From: Pseudomonas thivervalensis
Lineage (GTDB): Bacteria; Pseudomonadota; Gammaproteobacteria; Pseudomonadales; Pseudomonadaceae
Reading direction: 5' to 3'
Assembly: GCF_001269655.1 (NCBI RefSeq)
Contig: NZ_LHVE01000020.1
Coordinates: 496,001 to 560,000 of the forward strand
DNA: 64,000 nt
Below the pieces are notes generated by a model. The model ran no database searches. It had not been told where the DNA came from and saw nothing but the letters and a program-made list of their open reading frames with translations. Numbering within the stretch: position 1 is the stretch's first letter; each line of letters begins with the position of its first letter. The position numbers and the translations under genes were made by a program. Below, piece after piece: positions 54,136-62,015 of this stretch.

Positions 54136-55536
54136 ATGCCACACACCCTTGATTTGCCCAGCTTCTGCCTAACCATTACGGATTTCGAACATGACCTTCA
54201 AGTCGCGGCCTTCGAAGGTTGCGAAGCCATGAGCACACCTTATTCGTTCGACATTGAACTCGTCAGCGAACATGCGAATATGGACTTGGAACACTTATTA
54301 AACAGACAGGCCTTTCTATCATTCGATAAACAGGGAAGCGGTGTTCATGGTCTGATTTATCGTGTTGCACAAGGCGACTCAGACCAGCGTTTGACTTATT
54401 ACCAAATACGCTTAGTGCCACGACTGGCTTATTTGGAACACCGCATCAACCAGCGTATTTTCCAACACGCCAGTGTGCCGCAAATCATCACTCTGATTTT
54501 CAAGGAACACGGCATTCTCACTGACGCTCACCGTTTCCAACTAAGTGCACATTATCCGCCCCGAGATTACTGCGTGCAGTACGGCGAATCCGACTTGCAC
54601 TTCGTTGAGCGCCTGTGTCACGAAGAAGGCCTGCATTATCACTTCCAGCACAGTCGTTCGGGTCATCAGTTGGTATTGGGAGATGACCAGACCGTATTTC
54701 CCCGACTCAAACACCGCACTGTCTATAAACACGACAGCGGCCTGGTTTACGACGAACCGGTTATTCATCGGTTTGGCCTGCGACTGGAGACCCGGACCAG
54801 CCGCGTCACACGCCGTGATTATGATTTCAAGAAGTCGGCATTCCTGTTGGAAAGCACCTGCCAGCCTGGCTTTGAAAAATTCCGGCCTGACTTGGAAGCC
54901 TATGAATATCCGGGAGACTTTACCCAAGAGAAACGCGGCAAGTTATTGAGCCGGCGAGCCCTGGAACGCCATCGCGCCGACTACTGCCAAGCCGAAGGAG
55001 AGAGCGATCAACCGGCACTGACGACGGGGCATTTCCTGACATTGAGTGAACACCCTCGCCAGGAATGGAACGACTTATGGCTCCTGACCGAGGTGCATCA
55101 CGAAGGCAAACAGCCGCAAGTGCTTGAGGAAATAGCCCCCAGCGACACGCGCAGGCATGAAGCCTCCTTCAACCAGGGCTATCGCAATCGCTTCGTTGCT
55201 ACACCTTGGGAGGCGAGCTTCCGTTCGCAACGGATGTATAAGAAACCACGTGTATCGGGGAGTCAGACAGCAATCGTCACCGGCCCTCAGGGTGAAGATA
55301 TCCACTGCGACCCGTATGGCCGGGTAAAGGTCAGGTTTTTCTGGGATCGCGCGGGGCTCTTCGACGACGGTAGCAGTTGTTGGTTGCGAGTCGCCTCCAA
55401 CTGGGCGGGCAACCAATACGGCGGTGTCACGGTCCCAAGGGTGGGCATGGAGGTGTTGGTGACCTTCATCGAGGGCGATCCCGACAAGCCCTTGATCAGC
55501 GGATGCCTGACCAATAGCGCCAATGCCTTGCCTTAG
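54136..55536 (+). CDS. vgrG: VgrG, C-terminally truncated
   Basis: A 466-residue VgrG missing its end. The gp27-like region is complete, with YSFDIELVSEHANMDLEHLL, PRDYCVQYGESDLHFVERLC and EEGLHYHF. The OB part is present: CDPYGRVKVRFFWDR, ASNWAGNQYGGVTVPRVGME, FIEGDPDKPLISGCLTN. Translation stops three residues after NSANALP begins, where an intact VgrG continues into the beta-helix needle (about 150-200 more residues). It probably cannot build a full spike. The start at 54136 has AAGGAC upstream. The sequence resembles H2-associated VgrGs and differs from the 21282-23213 copy. It abuts a lipase fragment in another frame. Confidence 0.85.
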   Translation: MPHTLDLPSFCLTITDFEHDLQVAAFEGCEAMSTPYSFDIELVSEHANMDLEHLLNRQAFLSFDKQGSGVHGLIYRVAQGDSDQRLTYYQIRLVPRLAYLEHRINQRIFQHASVPQIITLIFKEHGILTDAHRFQLSAHYPPRDYCVQYGESDLHFVERLCHEEGLHYHFQHSRSGHQLVLGDDQTVFPRLKHRTVYKHDSGLVYDEPVIHRFGLRLETRTSRVTRRDYDFKKSAFLLESTCQPGFEKFRPDLEAYEYPGDFTQEKRGKLLSRRALERHRADYCQAEGESDQPALTTGHFLTLSEHPRQEWNDLWLLTEVHHEGKQPQVLEEIAPSDTRRHEASFNQGYRNRFVATPWEASFRSQRMYKKPRVSGSQTAIVTGPQGEDIHCDPYGRVKVRFFWDRAGLFDDGSSCWLRVASNWAGNQYGGVTVPRVGMEVLVTFIEGDPDKPLISGCLTNSANALP

Positions 55537-55538
55537 CC

Positions 55539-56705
55539 GTGCGCGGCACCCAACAACTCGCCGACTTCCTCCGCGACGCCGACGCACGCCAAGTGCCGTT
55601 TGAAGAAGGTGTCGGCCAGGTGCATCGAGGGTTCTATGGCGCTGCCAAAAAAACCGCCGCCTTCGTGACGAACTATCTGGACCGGTTCTATGCCGGGCAA
55701 AAACTGCTGATCTGCGGCCACAGCCTGGGTGGTGCGGTGGCATTGCTGCTCGCAGAAATGCTGCGGCGCAGACCGGAAGGCTACACACTCCAGCTCTACA
55801 CCTACGGTGCACCTCGCGCCGCTGATGCCACCTTCATAAAAAATGCCGAAGCCCTGGTGCATTATCGAATGGTCAACCACAACGACCCGATACCCAGCGT
55901 GCCCGGTAGTTGGATGAATACCAAGGGAGGCGTTTATGGCACAGGGTTGGCCCTTGCATTCGCCAACGTACCGGTCGGGCTTTCCGTGTTCGTCGCGGGC
56001 ATCACCCGCTGGACGGGCGAACCGTATGAACACCACGGCACCTTGCGGCATTTCCTGCCGGTGGAATTCGATCGCAAGGAGCGCTCTTCCATCCTGTGGA
56101 TGCCCCGTTGCGACACCATCACCCAACACGCCGCCTGCGAGGTGGCCCTCAAGCATAAACATGGCCTGCCGGACCGTCCGGCATTACTGGCCCAACTCGT
56201 CCAGACCGGCAATCACTTCATGGTTCCCAGCTACATTCCTGCTTGCTGGGCGACTTTGCGGCGTTGGCAGGAAGCACAAATCAGCGGAAGCACGCTAGTG
56301 ACAGAGCGCGAATATGATGGGATCGACAAAGCACTGGCCCGGATTACCCAGCAGTTGCGTGATGAAGAGCGTCGCCTGGCGGGACGGGGCGCGCCCAATG
56401 GACGTAGCGAAAACGCCATCAACATTGCGCTCATCCGTGAGGTCGACAAGCTGCACAGCACGCGCGCGCGCCTGGCCACGTTGCGCACTGCGTCGGTGAG
56501 CGGAAAAGACGTCTATGGGAGCTTGTCGGAACAACCTGAGCAATTGGCAAAAAGCCTGGCCCGTTGGCAGGCACATCCGGAAAACAGAGTGGCCGAGCCA
56601 TTGGCGATGGCGCCGTCCAAGGATGACGACAGTGAGTTGATCCGTGGTGCCCACGGGTATGCCATCGGTAAACCGTTCACGCTGGATCTTGATTCCATTG
56701 TCTGA
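55539..56705 (+). CDS. Class 3 lipase-type T6SS effector fragment (5'-truncated)
   Basis: A 388-codon frame carrying a lipase_3 fold from its middle strands on: AVRGTQQLADFLRDAD, VHRGFYGAA, nucleophile elbow GHSLGG (Ser62), LYTYGAPRAAD, NHNDPIPSVP with the likely Asp, and HHGTLRHFLP with a possible His. The frame is open from 55518 but has no ATG or ribosome site. The first usable codon is a GTG two bases after the vgrG stop (TAG CC GTG), so re-initiation is possible. The missing N-terminal part and the abrupt vgrG end point to a deletion joining the two genes. Intact relatives would be T6SS lipases (Tle). It may be a pseudogene. Confidence 0.68.
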   Translation: MRGTQQLADFLRDADARQVPFEEGVGQVHRGFYGAAKKTAAFVTNYLDRFYAGQKLLICGHSLGGAVALLLAEMLRRRPEGYTLQLYTYGAPRAADATFIKNAEALVHYRMVNHNDPIPSVPGSWMNTKGGVYGTGLALAFANVPVGLSVFVAGITRWTGEPYEHHGTLRHFLPVEFDRKERSSILWMPRCDTITQHAACEVALKHKHGLPDRPALLAQLVQTGNHFMVPSYIPACWATLRRWQEAQISGSTLVTEREYDGIDKALARITQQLRDEERRLAGRGAPNGRSENAINIALIREVDKLHSTRARLATLRTASVSGKDVYGSLSEQPEQLAKSLARWQAHPENRVAEPLAMAPSKDDDSELIRGAHGYAIGKPFTLDLDSIV

Positions 56706-56915
56706 TCGGCGCAGTTGCCAATACAGCGGCCGATCCGAAGCATCGGACCGGCCGAGCGGGAGGAAGCGAAAATGGCCGGACTCAGGTTGTTCAATTACCT
56801 TGAAACTGGGCATGACCGCAGGAGCAACATTGATTGACTCAGATTGTTCATTACTATGACCTACGTACTGGAACGTATCTCTACACTCACGAAACACTGC
56901 AAGGCTGCTTGCCCC
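56706..56915. other. Gap between lipase fragment and pRiA4b ORF-3-like gene
   Basis: 210 bases that still show decayed coding-like composition just after the lipase stop. No immunity gene for the lipase was recognised here. No REP element and no clear promoter were seen. Confidence 0.4.
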
Positions 56916-57494
56916 ATGACTAAAACTGTTCGCTTGCCAAAGCCCAAGCGTGACTTGTTGCTACTGCACATCGAGCTGAAGTGGATGACTCCAACGATTT
57001 GGCGTCGGTTCGCAGTGCCTGAAAACATTACCCTGGGCAGGTTGCATCAGGTGATCCAGATCGTGATGGGTTGGGGCGATTACCATCTGCATGAATTTAA
57101 AATTGCCGGTGAGAATTACGGCGTGCCCGATCCTGATGGCTGGGGACCGCCGGTGAATCCGGAAGCTCGTAAAACCTTGATCAAGGCACTGAACGGAAAG
57201 CGAACATTCAATTATCTCTATGACTTTGGTGATGACTGGCATCACCGTATCAAGGTCGAAAAAACCTTACCTGCTGCTACCTACCCTCAAGTGCCGTACT
57301 GCATCGAGGGCGCCAATGCTTGCCCGCCGGAAGACGTGGGTGGAGTTCCGGGTTACGAAGTGTTTTTAGAGGCCATGGCTAACTCTGAACATCCCGAGCA
57401 TGACGCTATGGTGGAATGGTACGGGGAGATCTTTGACCCGACGCTCTTTGATTGCGAAGGCGTAAACCAATGGTTTAAACAACTCAAGGTCTGA
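56916..57494 (+). CDS. Plasmid pRiA4b ORF-3 family protein
   Basis: A 192-residue protein with the family signature: LLLHIELKWMTPTIWRRFAV near the N-terminus, LGRLHQVIQIVMGWGDYHLHEF, YLYDFGDDWHHRI, and CPPEDVGGVPGYEVFLEAMA. The family occurs on plasmids and mobile DNA (named after Rhizobium pRiA4b, also as passenger of IS elements) and its biochemical role is unknown. The start at 56916 (MTKTVRLPKPK) fits the usual distance to the WRR motif; a frame from 56844 adds 24 unrelated residues. No mobile-element gene adjoins it here. Confidence 0.85.
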   Translation: MTKTVRLPKPKRDLLLLHIELKWMTPTIWRRFAVPENITLGRLHQVIQIVMGWGDYHLHEFKIAGENYGVPDPDGWGPPVNPEARKTLIKALNGKRTFNYLYDFGDDWHHRIKVEKTLPAATYPQVPYCIEGANACPPEDVGGVPGYEVFLEAMANSEHPEHDAMVEWYGEIFDPTLFDCEGVNQWFKQLKV

Positions 57495-57550
57495 GTTTCA
57501 AACCGGTGTAGTTCGGACCTTTACCCTTCAGATTGGGTATGTAACGTGCT

Positions 57551-57582
57551 GCCGCCATCGCGAGCAAGCTCGCTCCCACAGG
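57551..57582 (+). repeat. REP element within composite repeat
   Basis: GCCGCCATCGCGAGCAAGCT-CGCTCCCAC core. It is preceded by a GGGTATGTAACGTGCT linker and followed by GGGGATTGG. Similar flanks occur at 61741 and, more diverged, at 58675. Confidence 0.85.
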
Positions 57583-57640
57583 GGATTGGCGGTGTATGCC
57601 CGCTCTATGATCACCTCGGGATGGTCAACGACACTCAACC

Positions 57641-57750
57641 TGTGGCGAGGGAGCTTGCTCCCGCTGGGCTGCGCAGCAGCCCCAAAAAAGCCGACGCATT
57701 CCTACAGAAAAACCGCTGCACTACCGAGCAAGAGCAAGCCTCCTCGCCCC
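57641..57750. repeat. REP doublet, right arm decayed
   Basis: The left arm TGTGGCGAGGGAGCTTGCTC is followed by the CTGCGCAGCAG hairpin. The right arm remains as AGAGCAAGCCTCCTCGCC. Confidence 0.75.
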
Positions 57751-57904
57751 GAATCCTGGGCATTACGAAGGCTTGTTTATTCACCCTGCGCAACGCTTCC
57801 ACCAAGCTACGAATCCTTGCGCCATTGCCTACAACTAGGCCAGAATCCGCCCGCTTGTGCGCCTTGCCCATGGGTTCTATCGTTTCCCTGCCACTGCTCA
57901 TCAG

Positions 57905-58112
57905 TGGTCGGGTTTAGTAGCCCGGTAATGACAACGGTTGCATGAGTCTCATCAGTCAGGCATCGCCTGCACTCGATGGCGGCTGTGCGCATGGCGCCTT
58001 CAGGCGCGCCGGGTTTCCGTTGTCCTTTACCGGTCTACTAACTTGCGCACAGCTGCCACCCCTTCGTTTAGTAGCGAGATGGTTGCGGCCTACTAACAAA
58101 GGAAACGTAAAA
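57905..58112 (+). promoter_or_regulatory. Structured leader upstream of the DUF6124 gene
   Basis: A 17-base-pair arm, 57975-57991 with 58044-58060, pairs with one mismatch and one G-U. It encloses an inner hairpin (GGCGCC 57993-57998, TTCA loop, GGCGCGCC). The motif GTTTAGTAG occurs at 57912 and 58066, and its near-complement CTACTAAC at 58035 and 58090, so two mutually exclusive pairings are possible. The 58066/58090 pairing ends next to the ribosome site AAGGAA (from 58099). This looks like a regulatory leader that could hide or expose the start of the next gene. Confidence 0.6.
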
Positions 58113-58472
58113 ATGTTCAAGATAACTCCGAACCCTCCAGAAACTGACTCAACGTCTACCCATTCCGGTCGCAAAAACAAAAAGCACGACGAAACCGCCA
58201 AACGCGTCTTGGATCACTACCTGTTACCCAAACCGGAAAAACCTGAAGATGCATCCAAACCGGACCAACTCTTCACCGTGTCAAAAAACGCCGACAACGA
58301 ATGCCTGCTCGCCAACCTAAGCGAAAACCTGGCATCCGCCGACGCGATGATCAGCAACCTCGCCTTCGACCTGGAAGGCCCCCGCCGCCACATCGCCCTC
58401 GGCATTCAGCAATTGATCGAGATGAGTTCATTGCTGGCGAACCGAGTGCTGGATAACGTCGACCCGCGCTAA
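58113..58472 (+). CDS. DUF6124 family protein
   Basis: A 119-residue protein, MFKITPNPPETDSTS, with a charged N-terminal half and a C-terminal helical segment (LLANLSENLASADAMISNLA and IALGIQQLIEMSSLLANRVL). It matches the small DUF6124 family common in Pseudomonas, of unknown function. The start at 58113 has AAGGAA about nine bases upstream; a frame from 57942 would run through the structured leader. A 3' copy of the same gene lies at 33498-33600. There is no signal peptide or membrane segment. Confidence 0.82.
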   Translation: MFKITPNPPETDSTSTHSGRKNKKHDETAKRVLDHYLLPKPEKPEDASKPDQLFTVSKNADNECLLANLSENLASADAMISNLAFDLEGPRRHIALGIQQLIEMSSLLANRVLDNVDPR

Positions 58473-58490
58473 CCGCGACACCACCCACCT

Positions 58491-58621
58491 GTGGCGAGGG
58501 GATTTATCCCCGCTGGGTGGCGAAGCCGCCCCAAAACAAGCTGACGCTTTTCTCCGGAAATACCGCGTCGGCCGGTTTGCGACGGCTGCGCCGCCGAGCG
58601 GGAGCAAGCTCCCTCGCCACG
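58491..58621. repeat. REP doublet after the DUF6124 gene
   Basis: The left arm GTGGCGAGGGGATTTATCCC is a variant of the core, followed by GGTGGCGAAGCCGCC. The right arm is GCGGGAGCAAGCTCCCTCGC without the final changes seen at 33725-33747. The whole arrangement is shared with the DNA after the DUF6124 remnant. Confidence 0.85.
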
Positions 58622-58674
58622 GATCGCATAAACCTCAGACCGAGGAAAGGGCGGATTTAGATGTGTATGTATTG

Positions 58675-58706
58675 CAGCCTTCGCGAGCAAGCTCCCACAG
58701 GGGATT
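58675..58706 (+). repeat. Single REP element (composite repeat copy)
   Basis: GCAGCCTTCGCGAGCAAGCT-CCCACAGGGGATTGG, a shortened form of the 57551 element with the same GGGGATTGG tail. Confidence 0.7.
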
Positions 58707-59073
58707 GGCAATGGGTACCCGCTCTGAGAAGCTCAGCCTGAATATTTTAGGGGGTGTACGGTGAGTCAAGAAGAATGCGCAATACTGGTTCGAATGAAGA
58801 TTTTCTTGGCGCGCTGAAAAAAGCTCCGATCTGCGTAATAGAACTCTTGATTACGCCAGTTCTAGGTCAGAGGCGACAAACTAGCGGCGGCGCGTCTCAG
58901 CTATAATCGACCGCTCTTCGACAGGCAGCAATCGGCATTGCTGACATTCATAGAGAGACGAAGCTGTATTGAAAAATATCGGTGCTCCTCTCATTGGAAT
59001 TCGCATGCAAATTTTCGCCACTCAAAAAATTGCCCTCCGAAACAATCGTGTCGAGCAACCTTGCCGACTGCAA
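58707..59073. other. Non-coding gap, nothing recognised
   Basis: About 370 bases. Small open frames here have no codon bias or family resemblance. A TATAAT at 58902-58907 lacks a matching -35 and has no gene behind it. Confidence 0.5.
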
Positions 59074-60225
59074 CTACTTTATTTCCCAATATTGCCCTAC
59101 CTGAGCGTCCCTTACACGCAAACCACTTCTACTAGCAGGACGGCTTCCACCAAACAAATCTAAGATATCACTTATAACAGACCTAGACTCTGATACATAA
59201 GAGTGGTTTAAAAAGTCCGTCTTAACAGCGCTTGCATCGATAAACTCCACGCCACCAAATACCTTTATAACTTCTGGCACATCCCCGGCGCGCTTGTAAT
59301 AGTGAAGGCTCTTTGAGGTCTGCAAAGCCTTGTCTCTATTCGAAGCATACAAAGTAACCGGCGTCTTCGGGTCAGCTATTTTCGGCACTATAATATCGAC
59401 AAACTGTTCAGCATCCACATCTGGAGCAGCCAAGACGACTTCCTTCAGTTTATATCGCAAATCAGGACGCTCAAGTTTTAAACGCTCCAACGAGTTCAGA
59501 ACCGCTCTATTCCCCATGCTATGAGCAATCAAAAACGTCTGATCTATCTTTGGATTAGAAAGATGGTCTACAAGAAAATTATACAATGCCGGCTCTGACC
59601 ATTCGACACTAGCCTCATCAGCAGAGTACGAGAGTACAGTCCCATTTGCTGGCCAGCTAAAAAACAATGGAACACCGGAAAAATTCAGATCATAAGCTAT
59701 TTGCGCGGTACGCTTTGCTGCATCAGCAAAACTGACATTGTAGCCATGCACAAAGAGCAACGTAGAAGTCGATTTATTAGCCAACCCTAAATTTAGTAAT
59801 TTATCGAATTCTTTTTTACTGATTGTCTGCCCTCCCAAAAGCATCACATGTTTGTCAGGATCTTCACTTAACTGGTACCATCTCTTCTCTTCAATTACTC
59901 CAACTTCGTGCCCAACCGGAATTGAGACCATGCAATATCCATATTTGGTATCACCAAAGCTGCCCCGGCGCCCACTATATGCTTCTGTGCACCGTTCGGA
60001 GTCTAATTGCTTTCTGTTTGTTGCGAATAAAACCTTAACTAATCCGTGAGCCCCATCAGTGACTGGCCGAACGATTCCTAGCTCACCATTATCGACTGCA
60101 CCTGTATTTGCTCCATAGCCTGCATTGGGATCAACTACGTCACCATCCTTAACAGCATCATTTTTTAATTGGCAACCGCTCAAGAAAACCAGAATAATAA
60201 TGTGAACAAACAAAAGTGGCTTCAT
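59074..60225 (-). CDS. DUF900 alpha/beta hydrolase lipoprotein
   Basis: A 383-residue lipoprotein: signal MKPLLFVHIIILVFL, then lipobox LSGC (Cys18). A linker of about 45 residues precedes the hydrolase domain, which has VKVLFATNRKQLDSE, the oxyanion-side FVHGYNVSFADA, the nucleophile elbow AHSMGN, AAPDVDAEQF and a C-terminal His in LHYYKR or NHSY. This is the DUF900 esterase/lipase-like family. It should sit on the periplasmic face of a membrane; the substrate is unknown. AAGGAG lies six bases upstream of the ATG, and a strong promoter lies at 60258-60285. Low GC compared with the T6SS genes suggests recent acquisition. No partner gene is evident. Confidence 0.85.
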   Translation of the reverse strand: MKPLLFVHIIILVFLSGCQLKNDAVKDGDVVDPNAGYGANTGAVDNGELGIVRPVTDGAHGLVKVLFATNRKQLDSERCTEAYSGRRGSFGDTKYGYCMVSIPVGHEVGVIEEKRWYQLSEDPDKHVMLLGGQTISKKEFDKLLNLGLANKSTSTLLFVHGYNVSFADAAKRTAQIAYDLNFSGVPLFFSWPANGTVLSYSADEASVEWSEPALYNFLVDHLSNPKIDQTFLIAHSMGNRAVLNSLERLKLERPDLRYKLKEVVLAAPDVDAEQFVDIIVPKIADPKTPVTLYASNRDKALQTSKSLHYYKRAGDVPEVIKVFGGVEFIDASAVKTDFLNHSYVSESRSVISDILDLFGGSRPASRSGLRVRDAQVGQYWEIK

Positions 60226-60257
60226 GCTTTTCTCCTTAATAAGAAACCGTCTAAAGC

Positions 60258-60285
60258 ATTATGGCCCAAGATTCTGTTGTGTCAA
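60258..60285 (-). promoter_or_regulatory. Promoter of the DUF900 lipoprotein gene
   Basis: On the reverse strand the -35 TTGACA (60285-60280) is perfect and the -10 CATAAT (60263-60258) matches 5 of 6, with a 16-base spacing. It lies about 33 bases upstream of the ATG and is the clearest sigma-70-type promoter in the window. Confidence 0.75.
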
Positions 60286-60389
60286 AAAGCCACTGCCGGC
60301 AGAAATTACGTAACTTCCCCGCTCCATTAGCGCGACTCTCCCTCCTGTAGGTCTATTTAGTCCCACGAGAGTCGATCAGAAGCAGTCTC

Positions 60390-61532
60390 TCACCAAAAAA
60401 AACCGTCACTTGGGTGGTTCGTACTATAAGGAAATTTAATCCCATCCGGCGTTATAGCCGTTGGCTCTGGGTAAAATTGCCTGCGTATAAAAAGATCTAT
60501 CTCATAATAACCAAGATATAGCTTACCGAGAGCAGCGGCAGACTCATCATAGGTGGGAAAATATTCAATTTCATCCCACTCTTTTCTGAACGGCACATAT
60601 TTTTCAAACGATCCGTTAGGAAATTTATTCTTGAGAGCCACAACATAATTAGCAGCCACAATCAATTCATAATATAACTTTTGAAGGACACCTTTTCGGT
60701 AAGATATATAGTTACCTCTATGGCTATACTCCAAGTGCGAACAGCTTACCCAGTATGTGTACACATCATCTTTATAATGTTTATTCTCATGCACAAAGCA
60801 AATCGTTAGCAAATCACGACAAACCATATTGAAATTTGATATACCAACCAAAAGCGGAGCAACGCTCAAAATCCCTTCATAATCCTTAACAACCCAGTCC
60901 ATTTTCGCTAAATACGATTGAAGCCGACCGGTAAATGTTTCCGAGATCCGGACATCAACCTCATGAAAAGGTAACTCGCAGCAATAATGTACCAAGCTTG
61001 CAAGCCCGATCTCTTCACGCCAAAAGTTATATAGCTGCCCTACCGGATCCTTATGAGACATGAACATCCAAGGATAATACTTCCTAAGAATATCTTCATG
61101 ATCGGCTAATTTTTCGAGAATGTCTCGCCATCCCATTACTACCACTCGGAAAAGCCCCTCTGCCTCATGCTCCTTTGTCAGCTCCCGAGCGCGCTTTTCC
61201 ACGGTAGTATCTTTAGGGCCAGAAGTCGCCATTATAAATAGGCTAAGACCAGGCTCGAATTTTTTTGCTTTATCGACTTCTTCGTCGAGTTCTTTGATCG
61301 ATACTATTTTATTTGAGTAGCTATCTTTCCCTTTACACTGCACCCCGCAAACCTCACCGGAGTGGAAAAAATCCTTCCCAGAAACATCAACGCCATTTTG
61401 ATTCTGACCACTTCTACCATGTTTCTGGGCATTTTCATCATCCCAAATCTTCGCCCATAAATCGCGACAGAGGCTTTCAAAATCTTGCCAGTTAGCTGGT
61501 GGGGGAAGTTGAGTTGATGATATGTCATTCAC
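60390..61532 (-). CDS. Mrr-like PD-(D/E)XK nuclease-domain protein, possible phage-defence protein
   Basis: A 380-residue protein from GTG 61532 (MNDISSTQLPPP), chosen because AAGGA lies eight bases upstream and the family starts here. A frame to 61601 adds 23 unrelated residues. Residues 10-150 form a restriction-endonuclease-like domain: NWQDFESLCRDLWAKIW, HGRSGQNQNGVDVSG with the catalytic Asp, VQCKGKD (QxK motif), FIMATSGPKD. The same nuclease domain caps several STAND/NTPase antiphage proteins. The C-terminal part (about 170-380) has no ATPase motif and is not recognised. It is markedly AT-rich with many Lys and Tyr codons. Nuclease activity is inferred from motifs. Confidence 0.78.
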   Translation of the reverse strand: MNDISSTQLPPPANWQDFESLCRDLWAKIWDDENAQKHGRSGQNQNGVDVSGKDFFHSGEVCGVQCKGKDSYSNKIVSIKELDEEVDKAKKFEPGLSLFIMATSGPKDTTVEKRARELTKEHEAEGLFRVVVMGWRDILEKLADHEDILRKYYPWMFMSHKDPVGQLYNFWREEIGLASLVHYCCELPFHEVDVRISETFTGRLQSYLAKMDWVVKDYEGILSVAPLLVGISNFNMVCRDLLTICFVHENKHYKDDVYTYWVSCSHLEYSHRGNYISYRKGVLQKLYYELIVAANYVVALKNKFPNGSFEKYVPFRKEWDEIEYFPTYDESAAALGKLYLGYYEIDLFIRRQFYPEPTAITPDGIKFPYSTNHPSDGFFW

Positions 61533-61660
61533 GGTGTACGTCCTTGATTGTGAAAATTGCAATACAGCGAGGCCTCGATACTGGATCCAAAATGCCATCA
61601 TTCATGAATTTGCTCAAGCGCCTTCCTATCACCGCACAGACACACCGCATCAACCGATTT

Positions 61661-61704
61661 ACGACGGCTGCGCCGCCGAGCGGGAGCAAGCTCCCTCGCC
61701 ACGG
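61661..61704. repeat. REP element (right-arm type)
   Basis: ACGACGGCTGCGCCGCCGAG followed by CGGGAGCAAGCTCCCTCGCC. It is nearly identical to 58580-58622, including the preceding small hairpin, but no left arm is present here. Confidence 0.8.
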
Positions 61705-61740
61705 ATCGTGCGTGCCTTCAGATCGGGGTATGCATGTGCT

Positions 61741-61772
61741 GCCGCCATCGCGAGCAAGCTCGCTCCCACAGG
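61741..61772 (+). repeat. REP element within composite repeat
   Basis: GCCGCCATCGCGAGCAAGCT-CGCTCCCACAGG, identical in core and flanks (GTATGCATGTGCT before, GGATTGGTG and TGATCACCTCG after) to the copy at 57551. This shows a repeat unit longer than a bare REP. Confidence 0.85.
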
Positions 61773-61939
61773 GATTGGTGTTGGGTGCCCATTCTGTGAT
61801 CACCTCGAAATGGTTTGCGACTTGGCCTTTGCGCTGAAAGGCTTCGCGCAGCCCTGCGTACCTTGGGAAAAGGTACGTTCCTAACGAGTCGAGATTCAAG
61901 CGACCAATAAATAACCATATTTTATTTTATGAACCACTG

Positions 61940-61968
61940 TTGACTAAATGGTTCTATGAGCACAGGAT
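61940..61968 (+). promoter_or_regulatory. Weak candidate promoter of the 188-residue hypothetical gene
   Basis: TTGACT (61940-61945) and CAGGAT (61963-61968) at a 17-base spacing lie in an AT-rich stretch 48 bases upstream of the ATG. The -10 matches only half the consensus. Confidence 0.25.
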
Positions 61969-62015
61969 GATTCCATCTCCTCTGCTTCGGAGGAGCGTTA
62001 CCAGAGCTGTATCCT

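Noticed and set aside
57942..58112. Longer start for the DUF6124 protein
   Set aside because: Would translate through the structured leader; ATG 58113 has a proper ribosome site and the family N-terminus.
58902..58907. Perfect TATAAT
   Set aside because: No -35 at a workable distance and no gene downstream on that strand.
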